Below, piece after piece: positions 23,934 to 35,178 of a stretch of 64,000 bases of DNA. The notes beneath the pieces were generated by a model. The model was given only the letters and a program-made list of their open reading frames with translations. It was not told where the DNA came from and made no database searches. The first letter of the stretch is position 1; the number at the start of each line of letters is the position of its first letter. Origin of the DNA: Paragorgia papillata (Eukaryota > Cnidaria > Anthozoa > Scleralcyonacea > Coralliidae); NCBI GenBank assembly GCA_035771165.1, contig JAWNZC010000344.1:795001-859000 (forward strand), read 5' to 3'. The position numbers were made by a program, and so were the translations under genes.

Positions 23934-24644
23934 TTAAACCAAAAAAAAACATGGGTGGCTTTCATCTAGGCATATCCAGTATAATTGTGGACTTTTGTAG
24001 CCTATATTTTCTAAGAAAACCAGAACCTCAGACCAACAAGATGGCCACAAAATTAACATATGCTCATTGTTTGCACAGTGTAAATTCCGACCCCAAATCA
24101 GCAGATCTTCCAAAGTTTTAAGAGAAAACCCTGCCTCGCCCTTCATTTCTACTAGTCTGAGTACAGCATCCAAAACAAATTGTTTAATGGCTTCTTCTCC
24201 ATCTAATTCATCAATATCATCATCTTCGTCAGGATCAGGATCATCATCTGATGGTTCAGAGTTATCATCACCACCTATAGGATCTCTACCATTATCATCA
24301 CTACTGGAATCGCAACCATTATCAGCATCCTGCTGGTAGTAATGTTCATCTAAATTGTGTAAATTTTCATCATTGTCATGTAAATCACTGCCACCATCAG
24401 AATTAATTGACAATCGTTCTTCGTTTTCCTCATTATTAAGAATGATATCATGGTCATCCGCAGGTTGGTCCTCGCCAAACGGTAGCCTTTCTCTTTGCAT
24501 ATGCCTCCATGCAGGGTACACCGCCTTGCCAACACACAAAGTACATTGGCAATGAACATGGGCATTTCCCATGGATGATATGTTTTCCACCTCCGTACTG
24601 TCTAAACATCTGCAAAGGTTCCTTTGGGACGAACATGATACCAT
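23934..24644 (-). pseudogene. N-terminal fragment of a tnp2/KDZ-like transposase protein
   Basis: The minus ORF contains a CQCTLC...H cluster (HVHCQCTLCVGKAVYPAW), a long Asp/Glu/Asn-rich linker and a conserved-looking block. That block is FVLDAVLRLVEMKGEAGF, LLIWGRNLHC, and then IGYKSPQLYWICLDESHPC. Such blocks precede the catalytic region of tnp2-like (CACTA/Plavaka-type) transposase proteins as I remember them. The frame ends there and no catalytic part follows, so it is a fragment. The family label is tentative. Confidence 0.45.
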
Positions 24645-24893
24645 ATAGATATATATTCTGTCCGGTAAAAACTTTAATTCATTCTCTTAGCTGCCTGAAA
24701 CCTTGCATATTGCAAATTTTTCTGAATCCCAGCATTCTTTGGGAGTGTTCAAATCTCATAGAGGCTGGTGCCTACTGCCGAGTTCATTTTCCCGCGCCAT
24801 TTTGCATTCTGTACTTCGAAGTAATCGAAGAGGCGCTTGACTCCGGCACTCTGCTCCGTTTCTCATCTCTTATTCATACATCCAGAACTTGAA

Positions 24894-24992
24894 ATGTCAT
24901 CTGGTGACAAACCAACCAATGAAATCAACCTGGACGAAATAGAAGATGACGCAAATAGGACAATTGAACGCGACAACACTTTTATATTTTGA
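24894..24992 (+). CDS. Possible 32-codon ORF or first exon
   Basis: MSSGDKPTNEINLDEIED starts at 24894 after a CpG-bearing upstream stretch (24770-24890) that looks like a 5' leader. It ends at TGA 24992. There is no family match. Confidence 0.22.
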   Translation: MSSGDKPTNEINLDEIEDDANRTIERDNTFIF

Positions 24993-25435
24993 CGATGGGA
25001 AATGTGGTTTAATATGTGATCGGTATATATCTAGGTCATGTACTGTATTTCGTATATTAACTATGACTATTAATGTAACGAACGGTAATTTATATGAAGT
25101 GAAGCCAATTTCATTCGTTGGGAAGCAATTGAACGAGAGACTAGTGACAGTTTATGCCTTTTGTCTTTATATATATACTCAATATATTTCAATTTGTTAT
25201 TTGGTCTAATTGCCTGAAATAATGTCACTTTCATATACTATGAAATGTTACTTTTATATACTTTTATATATGATCCCAATAAACAGAGTATGCGTATTAA
25301 AATTATTATCTATAAGTATTAAAATATTACCTAAAATTAGGGAAAGAAATGAGAGAAAATGTTTGCTGTTTATCGTCCCCCTACATTTTGTTTTTCCTAG
25401 AAAATGTGTCCCTTTTGCCAAAAACGTTTTGTATA
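24993..25435. other. AT-rich non-coding stretch
   Basis: No recognisable gene. ORFs here are low complexity. Confidence 0.4.
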
Positions 25436-25437
25436 GT

Positions 25438-25476
<39 letters not shown>

Positions 25477-25478
25477 TC

Positions 25479-25510
<32 letters not shown>
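25436..25510. repeat. (TTTA)n microsatellite
   Basis: About 18 units with one TTTATC variant. Confidence 0.95.
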
Positions 25511-25512
<2 letters not shown>

Positions 25513-25954
25513 CGGCCATCATCAGTGGAATAACAACGTAAACAAAAATATACAACGGCACAGGAACACCAACACAGCTTGAGCCAATGATGTTAGAGAT
25601 CTATAACTCTTAAATTACACTAATAAAAATAACACTAATAAAAATATTTAGATAATATGCATTTAAGTTTAATATGCGTTTAATATGCATTAAAGTTTGT
25701 TTATAAATACTATTCATCAATTCCTATTTTTATGTCTTAACAGCACACAGTATTACTGGGAAAAGCATTTTGCTGCTTGAAAAGTCAGACTTGAAAGAGA
25801 TGGATATATTGATGGGAAGGAGGTTGGAACTCTATGAAAAGGTAAAAGGCCTTGATTAAAAAAAGCAGGCAGTTGATAATTTGCAGGGAAAATATAGTAT
25901 AATGGTGAGTTTACCGACTGTCAATATGATGTGTTAGGGTTATATATATATATA

Positions 25955-26265
25955 GAGAGAGAGAATTCAAGACAAGATTTCACAACCATAAGCAGTCATT
26001 TAATAACAAAAAATATGCATCAAGCACAGCGTTGTCTAAGTACATATGGGAATTAAAGGAAGCAGAAACGAAGTACACAATCAAATGGTCAATTTTAAAA
26101 CGGGCGAATGCGTACAGAAGTGGAGTGAAACAATGAAACCTTTGTCTGGCGGAGAAACTTTCATTTTAAAAGCAGGAAAACATATTTTAAACAAAAGGAC
26201 TGAACTTTTATCTAAGTGTAGGCACAAAAACAAATTTTATGTTATTAATCTTAAACCCCCGTAAC
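25955..26265 (+). pseudogene. GIY-YIG fragment, same family as 23084
   Basis: The plus frame reads EFKTRFHNHKQSFNNKKYAS, then ALSKYIWELK and WSILKRANAYRSGVKQ. A stop follows, then NLCLAEKLSF. It is parallel to the minus-strand ORF at 23084. The catalytic GIY-YIG strand is missing, cut by a (TA)n(GA)n tract at 25940. Confidence 0.65.
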
Positions 26266-26422
26266 TCTTAACCCGTTTTTAGTCTGATGAAACTTGAGTC
26301 ACCGCCTTTTTTAACATGTACATAGTTTTTACTTATCCAATGTTTTAAATTAAATGCTTTATCATCGCTCTACTTTGTATTGAGCACTCTACAAGCTACT
26401 GGTGGCAAACACTTTGTTTTAA

Positions 26423-26463
<41 letters not shown>

Positions 26464-26484
26464 AAATATAAAGTAGCGTGCTGC

Positions 26485-26957
26485 GTAGGCAGTGTAGAAA
26501 CAACAATCGAAATATACTAAGGTTAGATATACTGCCGAAACAGAGAACGTAGGAATCTAACGTTTCGAGCGAAGGACCTTCGTCAGAGAGAAACGTAAAG
26601 AGCGTAAACAAACAATGAGCTGATATACGAAAGGTAATCATGTGACCAAAAATAAGCCAATCAGATAAAAATGACAATAACAAATTGAAAATGAGATGCG
26701 AAAAATTAGCCAATAAAAGCAAAATAACAATAACAAATGGATAATGAGATGCGAAAGACATTTGCTATTCATACCGTCGATGAGTAAAAAGGAGTGGGTG
26801 TAAAAAGGATGAGCGAGAGTAAAAATAGATAAATTAATAAAGTGAAAACGCTGTTTATGTCCGCCCTTGCTGAACAGAAACAACGTCTTCAGAGGTGTTA
26901 AATAAAAGAAAAACGTTCGTTGAGTCCGTGGGGATGAATGGTACCATGATACCAACA
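26485..26957 (-). mobile_element. PLE3 3' tail, inverted copy
   Basis: The reverse complement matches 27641-28085 almost base for base: the last GIY-YIG codons, 3' UTR, hammerhead-like motif and tail. Its tail end (ATATCTAACCTTAGTATATTTCG) is an uninterrupted version of the site disrupted at 28078/61363. It therefore serves as an empty-site reference. Confidence 0.85.
26561..26586 (-). ncRNA. Hammerhead-like motif in PLE3 inverted tail
   Basis: The minus strand reads CTGACGAAGGTCCTTCGCTC then GAAACG. This keeps CUGANGA and GAAA around a GAAGG/CCTTC hairpin. Confidence 0.45.
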
Positions 26958-26962
26958 AATGT

Positions 26963-27706
26963 TTGGAAATGAGTTTTTCTGTCCAGCGTGGCTATCCCAA
27001 CCACCTGTTAGACACTGCTATTAACAAAGCATCTAGTATTCCTCGTCCTGACACTTTAAAACAACCTTTAGAAAGAGTTTCTGATAATAAAATACTATTA
27101 GTTCTCACATTTCATCCTTTCAACTACAAAGTTAAGGATATCATTAGCCGCAATTTTCATATCTTAAAGAATGATCCTGAAACGTCAGCTATTTTCACCA
27201 ATAACCCTTTAATCTCTTTTCGGCGTAATAAAAATATTCGTGATGGTTTAGTGCGTAGTGCCCTTAGGGAAAATCTACTGGCACCAGCGGGTACCTTTTC
27301 TTGTTCCCGTACCCGTTGTTACACGTGTTCCTTTCTTAACTCCGCTACATGTATTTTGGGACCTAAATCTAATTTTGTTATTCAGCAAAATTTTACTTGC
27401 ATCTCTTCTAACATCATTTACTGTATTTCTTGCAATAAATGTTGCATGCTTTACATCGGTGAAACTGGCAGACGTTTATCTGACAGGTTTGCTGAACATC
27501 TTCGTTCCGTGAGGAACAATGATGTTGACAAGCCTGTTGCCCGACATTTTAATAGTGCCAACCATTGTATTTCAGACATGAAAGTTTGTGCCATCTCACC
27601 CATTTCTGGCGCTAATGTCAGCCGCAAAAGACTAGAAAAGTGTCTCATTTTCAAAATTGGTACCATTCATCCTCACGGACTCAACGAACGTTTTTCTTTT
27701 ATTTAA
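26963..27706 (+). CDS. PLE3 C-terminal ORF: linker and GIY-YIG endonuclease
   Basis: An intact 247-codon frame. It has the PLE thumb/linker (SFRRNKNIRDGLVRS at about residues 92-106), a cysteine cluster (CSRTRCYTC) and a full GIY-YIG domain. The domain reads CISCNKCCMLYIGETGRRLSDR, then the H-x3-R helix EHLRSVR and ARHFNSANH. The nuclease nicks DNA for target-primed reverse transcription in PLEs. The RT is absent, so this is a 5'-truncated insertion whose ORF has happened to stay open. Confidence 0.85.
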   Translation: MEMSFSVQRGYPNHLLDTAINKASSIPRPDTLKQPLERVSDNKILLVLTFHPFNYKVKDIISRNFHILKNDPETSAIFTNNPLISFRRNKNIRDGLVRSALRENLLAPAGTFSCSRTRCYTCSFLNSATCILGPKSNFVIQQNFTCISSNIIYCISCNKCCMLYIGETGRRLSDRFAEHLRSVRNNDVDKPVARHFNSANHCISDMKVCAISPISGANVSRKRLEKCLIFKIGTIHPHGLNERFSFI

Positions 27707-28085
27707 CACCTCTGAAGACGTTGTTTCTGTTCAGCAAGGGCGGACATAAACAGCGTTTTTACTTTATTAATTTATCTATTTTTACTCTCGCTCATCCTTT
27801 TTACACACCCCCCCTTTTTACTCATCGACGGTATGAATAGCAAATGTCTTTCGCATCTCATTATCCATTTGTTATTCTTATTTTGCTTTGATTGGCTAAT
27901 TTTTCGCATCTCATTATCAATTTGTTATTGTCATTTTTATCTGATTGGCTTATTTGTGGTCACATGATTACCTTTCGTATATAAGCTCATTGTTTGTTTA
28001 CACTCTTTACGTTTCTCTCTGACGAGGGGCCTTCGCTCGAAACGTTAGATTCCTAGGTTCTCTGTTTCGGCAGCATATCTAACTT
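27707..28085 (+). mobile_element. PLE3 3' UTR and tail, interrupted by the giant element
   Basis: Non-coding tail matching the inverted copy at 26485. It contains CTGACGA, GGGGCCTTCGCTC and GAAACGT (28019-28045, hammerhead-like). It stops at TCTAACTT (28085) where the giant element begins. The remaining ~15 bases (ACTATATTTCGATT) lie at 61365-61378. Confidence 0.85.
28078..28085. other. Left target-site duplication TCTAACTT
   Basis: Identical to 61356-61363. The related intact PLE tail at 26485-26530 has TCTAACCT at this position once only. Confidence 0.9.
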
Positions 28086-28214
28086 ACCACTGTGAAGTAT
28101 GCACCACATTCAGCCTTCGATTCAGCCTTCGATTCGGCCTTCGATTCAGCCGTCGATTCAATTATCACATCTTATTACGAAGTTATCTCCATATTCATCA
28201 GGTGGTCGCTATTG
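28086..28214 (+). repeat. Left terminal inverted repeat, outer unique part
   Basis: Starts ACCACTGTGAAGTATGCACC. It has four 12 bp repeats of ATTCAGCCTTCG at 28108-28155, then a 60-base stretch (TATCTCCATATTCATCAGG) joining the satellite. Confidence 0.92.
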
Positions 28215-31200
28215 CAGAATATCATACAAAAACACAATTTTCTCAGGCGTTATTCTATAGGATTTCTTCAAATTAACATATCTTGTACAGAATTTCATGC
28301 CCTTTAATCTAGTATAAGTTTCCAGAGTGGCATAAACCCATGAACGACGCAGGCAAGCTTTAAACAAATAGCGGCGCGGCGTTATTTATACGACTGACGG
28401 ATGTTATGTTGTATATTTCAGATTTCCTCAGAAAAAGTACAAATTTCTCAGCCGCTATTCTATACGATTTTTTTAAATTTACATGTTATACAGAATTTCA
28501 TGCTCTTTAATCTAGTATAAGTCACCGGAGTGGCATAGACCCATGAACGACGCAGGCAAGCTTTAAACAAATTGCGGCGCGGCGTCATTAATACGACTGA
28601 CGGGGATTATGTTGTATATTTCTTATTATATCAGATATAAACACAAATCTCTCAGCCGCTATTTTATACGATTTTTTTTAATTTACATATGTTATACAGA
28701 ATTTCATGCTCTTTAATCTAGAGTAAGTCCCCAGAGTGGCATAGACCCATGAACGACGCAGGCAAGCTTTAAACAAATTGCGCCGCGCCGTCATTAATAC
28801 GCGCTGACGGCGGTTATGTTGTATATTTCAGATTTCTTCAGAAACAGTACAATTTTCTCAGCCGCTATTCTATACGATTTTTTTTAATTTACATATGTTA
28901 CACAGAATTTCATGCTCTTTAATCTAGTATAAGTCCCCAGAGTGGCATAGACCCATGAACGACGCAGGCAAGCTTTAAACAAATTGCGGCGCGGCGTTAT
29001 TAATACGACTGGTGGAGGTTATGTTGTATATATCATATTACATCAGATATAAACACAATTTTCTCAGCCGCTATTCTATACGATTTTTTTAAATTTACAT
29101 ATGTTATACAGAATTTAATGCTTTTTAATCTAGTATAAGTCACCAGAGTGGCATAGACCCATGAACGACGCAGGCAAGCTTTAAACAAATTGCGCCGCGG
29201 CGTCATTAAAACGACTGACGGCGGTTATGCTGTATATTTCAGATTTCCTCAGAAAAAGTACAAATTTCTCAGCCGCTATTCTATACGATTTTTTTTAATT
29301 TACATTTGTTATACAGAATTTCATGCTCTTTAATCTAGTATAAGTCACCGGAGTGGCATAGACCCATGAACGACGCAGGCAAGCTTTAAACAAATTGCGG
29401 CGCGGCGTCATTAATACGACTGACGGGGATTATGTTGTATATTTCTTATTACATCAGATATAAACACAAATTTCTCAGCCGCTATTCTATACGATTTTTT
29501 TTAATTTACATATGTTAAACAGAATTTCATGTTCTTTAATGTAGTATAAGTCCCCAGAGTGGCATAGACCCATGAACGACGCAGGCAAGCTTTAAACAAA
29601 TAGCGGCGCGGCGTTATTTATACGACTGACGGATGTTATGTTGTATATTTCAGATTTCCTCAGAAAAAGTACAAATTTCTCAGCCGTTATTCTATACGAT
29701 TTTTTTAAATTTACATATGTTATACAGAATTTCATGCTCTTTAATCTAGTATAAGTCACCGGAGTGGCATAGACCCATGAACGACGCAGGCAAGCTTTAA
29801 ACAAATTGCGCCGCGGCGTCATTAATACGACTGACGGATGTTATGTTGTATATTTCTGATTTCCTCAGAAAAAGTACAATTTTCTCAGCCGCTATTCTAT
29901 ACGATTTTTTTAAATTTACATATGTTATACAGAATTTCATGCTCTTTAATCTAGTATAAGTCCCCAGAGTGGCATAGACCCATCAACGACGCAGGCAAGC
30001 TTTAAACAAATAGCGGAGCGGCGTTATTTATACGACTGACGGATGTTATGTTGTATATTTCAGATTTCCTCAGAAAAAGTACAAATTTCTCAGCCGCTAT
30101 TCTATACGATTTTTTTTAATTTACATATGTTATACAGAATTTCATGCTCTTTAATCTAGTATAAGTCACCAGAGTGGCATAGACCCATGAACGACGCAGG
30201 CAAGCTTTAAACAAATAGCGCCGCGGCGTCATTAATACGACTGACGGATGTTATGTTGTATATTTCAGATTTCCTCAGAAAAAGTACAAATTTCTCAGCC
30301 GCCATTCTATACGATTTTTTTAAATTTACATATGTTATACAGAATTTCATGCTCTTTAATCTAGTATAAGTCACCGGAGTGGCATAGACCCATGAACGAC
30401 GCAGGCAAGCTTTAAACAAATAGCGCCGCGGCGTCATTAATACGACTGACGGATGTTATGTTGTATATTTCAGATTTCCTCAGAAAAAGTACAAATTTCT
30501 CAGCCGCTATTCTATACGATTTTTTTTAATTTACATATGTTATACAGAATTTCATGCTCTTTAATCTAGTATAAGTCACCAGAGTGGCATAGACCCATGA
30601 ACGACGCAGGCAAGCTTTAAACAAATTGCGCCGTGGTGTCATTAAAACGACTGACCGCGGTTATGCTGTATATTTCAGATTTCCTCACAAAAGGTACAAT
30701 TTTCTCAGCCGCTATTCTATACGATTTTTTTTAATTTGGATATGTTATACAGAATTTCATGCTCTTTAATCTAGTATAAGTCACCGGAGTGGCATAGACC
30801 CATGAACGACGCAGGCAAGCTTTAAACAAATTGCGGCGCGGCGTCATTAATACGACTGACGGGGATTATGTTGTATATTTCTTATTATATCAGATATAAA
30901 CACAAATCTCTCAGCCGCTATTCTATACGATTTTTTTTAATTTACATATGTTATACAGAATTTCATGCTCTTTAATCTAGAGTAAGTCCCCAGAGTGGCA
31001 TAGACCCATGAACGACGCAGGCAAGCTTTAAACAAATTGCGGTGCGGCGTTATTAATACGACTGGTGGAGGTTATGTCGTATATATCATATTACATCAGA
31101 TATAAACACAATTTTCTCAGCCGCTATTCTATACGATTTTTTTAAATTTACATATGTTATACAGAATTTAATGTTCTTTAATCTAGTATAAGTCACCAGA

Positions 31201-34200
31201 GTGGCATAGACCCATGAACGACGCAGGCAAGCTTTAAACAAATTGCGCCGCGGCGTCATTAAAACGACTGACGGCGGTTATGCTGTATATTTCAGATTTC
31301 CTCAGAAAAAGTACAAATTTCTCAGCCGTTATTCTATACGATTTTTTTAAATTTACATATGTTATACAGAATTTCATGCTCTTTAATCTAGTATAAGTCA
31401 CCGGAGTGGCATAGACCCATGAACGACGCAGGCAAGCTTTAAACAAATTGCGGCGCGGCGTCATTAATACGACTGACGGGGATTATGTTGTATATTTCTT
31501 ATTACATCAGATATAAACACAAATTTCTCAGCCGCTATTCTATACGATTTTTTTAAATTTACATATGTTACACAGAATTTCATGCTCTTTAATGTAGTAT
31601 AAGTCCCCAGAGTGGCATAGACCCATGAACGACGCAGGCAAGCTTTAAACAAATAGCGGAGCGGCGTTATTTATACGACTGACGGATGTTATGTTGTATA
31701 TTTCAGATTTCCTCAGAAAAAGTACAAATTTCTCAGCCGCTATTCTATACGATTTTTTTAAATTTACATATGTTATACAGAATTTCATGCTCTTTAATCT
31801 AGTATAAGTCACCAGAGTGGCATAGACCCATGAACGACGCAGGCAAGCTTTAAACAAATTGCGCCGCGGCGTCATTAATACGACTGACGGATGTTATGTT
31901 GTATATTTGTGATTTCCTCAGAAAAAGTACAATTTTCTCAGCCGCTATTGTATACGATTTTTTTTAATTTACATATGTTATACAGAATTTCATGCTCTTT
32001 AATCTAGTATAAGTCACCAGAGTGGCATAGACCCATGAACGACGCAGGCAAGCTTTAAACAAATAGCGCCGCGGCGTCATTAATACGACTGACGGATGTT
32101 ATGTTGTATATTTCAGATTTCCTCAGAAAAAGTACAATTTTCTCAGCCGCTATTCTATACGATTTTTTTAAATTTGGATATGTTATACAGAATTTCATGC
32201 TCTTTAATCTAGTATAAGTCACCAGAGTGGCATAGACCCATGAACGACGCAGGCAAGCTTTAAACAAATTGCGCCGCGGCGTCATTAAAACGACTGACGG
32301 CGGTTATGCTGTATATTTCAGATTTCCTCAGAAAAAGTACAAATTTCTCAGCCGTTATTCTATACGATTTTTTTAAATTTACATATGTTATACAGAATTT
32401 CATGCTCTTTAATCTAGTATAAGTCACCGGAGTGGCATAGACCCATGAACGACGCAGGCAAGCTTTAAACAAATTGCGGCGCGGCGTCATTAATACGACT
32501 GACGGGGATTATGTTGTATATTTCTTATTACATCAGATATAAACACAAATTTCTCAGCCGCTATTCTATACGATTTTTTTAAATTTACATATGTTACACA
32601 GAATTTCATGCTCTTTAATGTAGTATAAGTCCCCAGAGTGGCATAGACCCATGAACGACGCAGGCAAGCTTTAAACAAATAGCGGCGCGGCGTTATTTAT
32701 ACGACTGACGGATGTTATGTTGTATATTTCAGATTTCCTCAGAAAAAGTACAAATTTCTCAGCCGCTATTCTATACGATTTTTTTAAATTTACATATGTT
32801 ATACAGAATTTCATGCTCTTTAATCTAGTATAAGTCACCAGAGTGGCATAGACCCATGAACGACGCAGGCAAGCTTTAAACAAATTGCGCCGCGGCGTCA
32901 TTAATACGACTGACGGATGTTATGTTGTATATTTCTGATTTCCTCAGAAAAAGTACAATTTTCTCAGCCGCTATTGTATACGATTTTTTTAAATTTACAT
33001 ATGTTATACAGAATTTCATGCTCTTTAATCTAGTATAAGTCCCCAGAGTGGCATAGACCCATCAACGACGCAGGCAAGCTTTAAACAAATAGCGGCGCGG
33101 CGTTATTTATACGACTGACGGATGTTATGTTGTATATTTCAGATTTCCTCAGAAAAAGTACAAATTTCTCAGCCGCTATTGTATACGATTTTTTTTAATT
33201 TACATATGTTATACAGAATTTCATGCTCTTTAATCTAGTATAAGTCACCAGAGTGGCATAGACCCATGAACGACGCAGGCAAGCTTTAAACAAATAGCGC
33301 CGCGGCGTCATTAATACGACTGACGGATGTTATGTTGTATATTTCAGATTTCCTCAGAAAAAGTACAAATTTCTCAGCCGCTATTCTATACGATTTTTTT
33401 TAATTTACATATGTTATACAGAATTTCATGCTCTTTAATCTAGTATAAGTCACCAGAGTGGCATAGACCCATGAACGACGCAGGCAAGCTTTAAACAAAT
33501 AGCGCCGCGGCGTCATTAATACGACTCACGGATGTTATGTTGTATATATCATATTACATCAGATATAAACACAAATTTATCAGCCGCAATTCTATACGAT
33601 TTTTTTTAATTTACATATGTTATACAGAATTTCATGCTCTTTAATCTAGTATAAGTCACCGGAGTGGCATAGACCCATGAACGACGCAGGCAAGCTTTAA
33701 ACAAATAGCGGCGCGGCGTCATTAATACGACTGACGGGGATTATGTTGTATATTTCTTATTATATCAGATATAAACACAAATCTCTCAGCCGCTATTCTA
33801 TACGATTTTTTTTAATTTACATATGTTATACAGAATTTCATGCTCTTTAATCTAGTATAAGTCACCAGAGTGGCATAGACCCATGAACGACGCAGGCAAG
33901 CTTTAAACAAATTGTGCCGTGGTGTCATTAAAACGACTGACCGCGGTTATGCTGTATATTTCAGATTTCCTCACAAAAGGAACAATTTTCTCAGCCGCTA
34001 TTCTATACGATTTTTTTAAATTTGGATATGTTATACAGAATTTCATGCTCTTTAATCTAGTATAAGTCACCGGAGTGGCATAGACCCATGAACGACGCAG
34101 GCAAGCTTTAAACAAATTGCGCCGCGTCGTCATTAAAAGGACTGACCGCGGTTATGCTGTATATTTCAGATTTTCTCACAAAAGGTACAATTTTCTCAGC

Positions 34201-34330
34201 CGCTATTCTATACGATTTTTTTTAATTTGGATATGTTATACAGAATTTCATGCTTTTTAATCTAGAGTAAGTCCCCAGAGTGGCATAGACCCATGAACTA
34301 CTCAGACAAGCTTTAAACAAATTGCGGCGC
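28215..34330 (-). repeat. Left satellite array, ~205 bp monomer, about 30 copies
   Basis: Each monomer carries CATAGACCCATGAACGACGC, GGCAAGCTTTAAAC (a HindIII site) and a GC block (GCGGCGCGGCG or GCGCCGCGGCG). It then has one of two alternative halves: TCCTCAGAAAAAGTAC or CATCAGATATAAACAC. The unit pattern recurs with a 1026-base higher-order period (31234-32259 versus 32260-33285). The innermost monomer (34260-34330) is the most diverged. Short ORFs in the repeat are by-products. Confidence 0.95.
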
Positions 34331-34380
34331 CAGTCGCGTATTGACGTGTATTGGTTATTTGCTCGCTGGGAAATTGTTTA

Positions 34381-34583
34381 GACTTGTACCAAGTCTGCAT
34401 CTTGATTGTTTCGAAATGGGTTTGTTTCTAGATGTTATGTTTTGATTTAATTAATTCAGTATGTGTGGGAGGCAATATATTCCACATTGCCTCCCACCCA
34501 AACATACTGTATTTAAATCAAAATAATACGTCTCACAACAAACCCGTGTCGAAACAACCAATAGGCAGACTTGGAGCAAGTCT
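34381..34583. repeat. Foldback element
   Basis: GACTTGTACCAAGTCTGC...GGGTTTGTT pairs with AACAAACCC...GCAGACTTGGAGCAAGTC. The inner arms read GTATGTGTGGGAGGCAAT and ATTGCCTCCCACCCAAACATAC. The arms are about 95 bases. Confidence 0.75.
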
Positions 34584-35178
34584 AGGAAATTGTTTTGCAG
34601 TTATAGTTACACCGCATTTTCGATTGCAATTAAAGTTAAAGATAATGCTCACTATTTTATTAATAAATTGAATAACGTACAAGACACAGAATTACAATTT
34701 ACCCAAAAAGAACCCAATGAAATTAAAGATCAAATTAAACACGAAAGCGGGTAAAGATTACACTGCATTTCCGGACTGTTTTAATCAAACCGATTTATGT
34801 TTTAGGTTTTAAGAATAGAAAAAACAGTCAACGAAATTGTATATTGGACTTTTTTCATTATATACTGTCACCGTAAGCCATTTATAACTTGATGACTGTG
34901 GTGATATTTTAATCAGTTTATAATCACGGGCTGTGTACGTATCTTTTGTTCAGCTTTAATGAGTATATTTAACCTTAATAAAAATTTTAATCAATTTCGT
35001 ACGTTTGTTTGTTTTTCTATTTTGCTCGTAAATGACCTAATTCTTTCATATTAACTATGAAATACCAGATTATTTATGGCGTATCTAAAACATCAATCGG
35101 TCTGATTAATAGCCGGGCGTGAATGCAGCATTGCTATTAAGCCCTCAAAAAGTAAATAACAAGAAAAAGTATAAAGTC
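34584..35178. other. AT-rich interior of the giant element, no gene seen
   Basis: No ORF or repeat can be supported. Confidence 0.4.

Noticed and set aside
28108..28155. CRISPR-like array at the element end
   Set aside because: The 12 bp units are directly adjacent without spacers, in a eukaryotic sequence.
28215..34330. Repeated 62-76 codon minus-strand ORFs in the left array (and 63-146 codon plus ORFs in the right)
   Set aside because: They are the same satellite read through. Monomer length is not a multiple of three, and the frames carry no independent coding signal.
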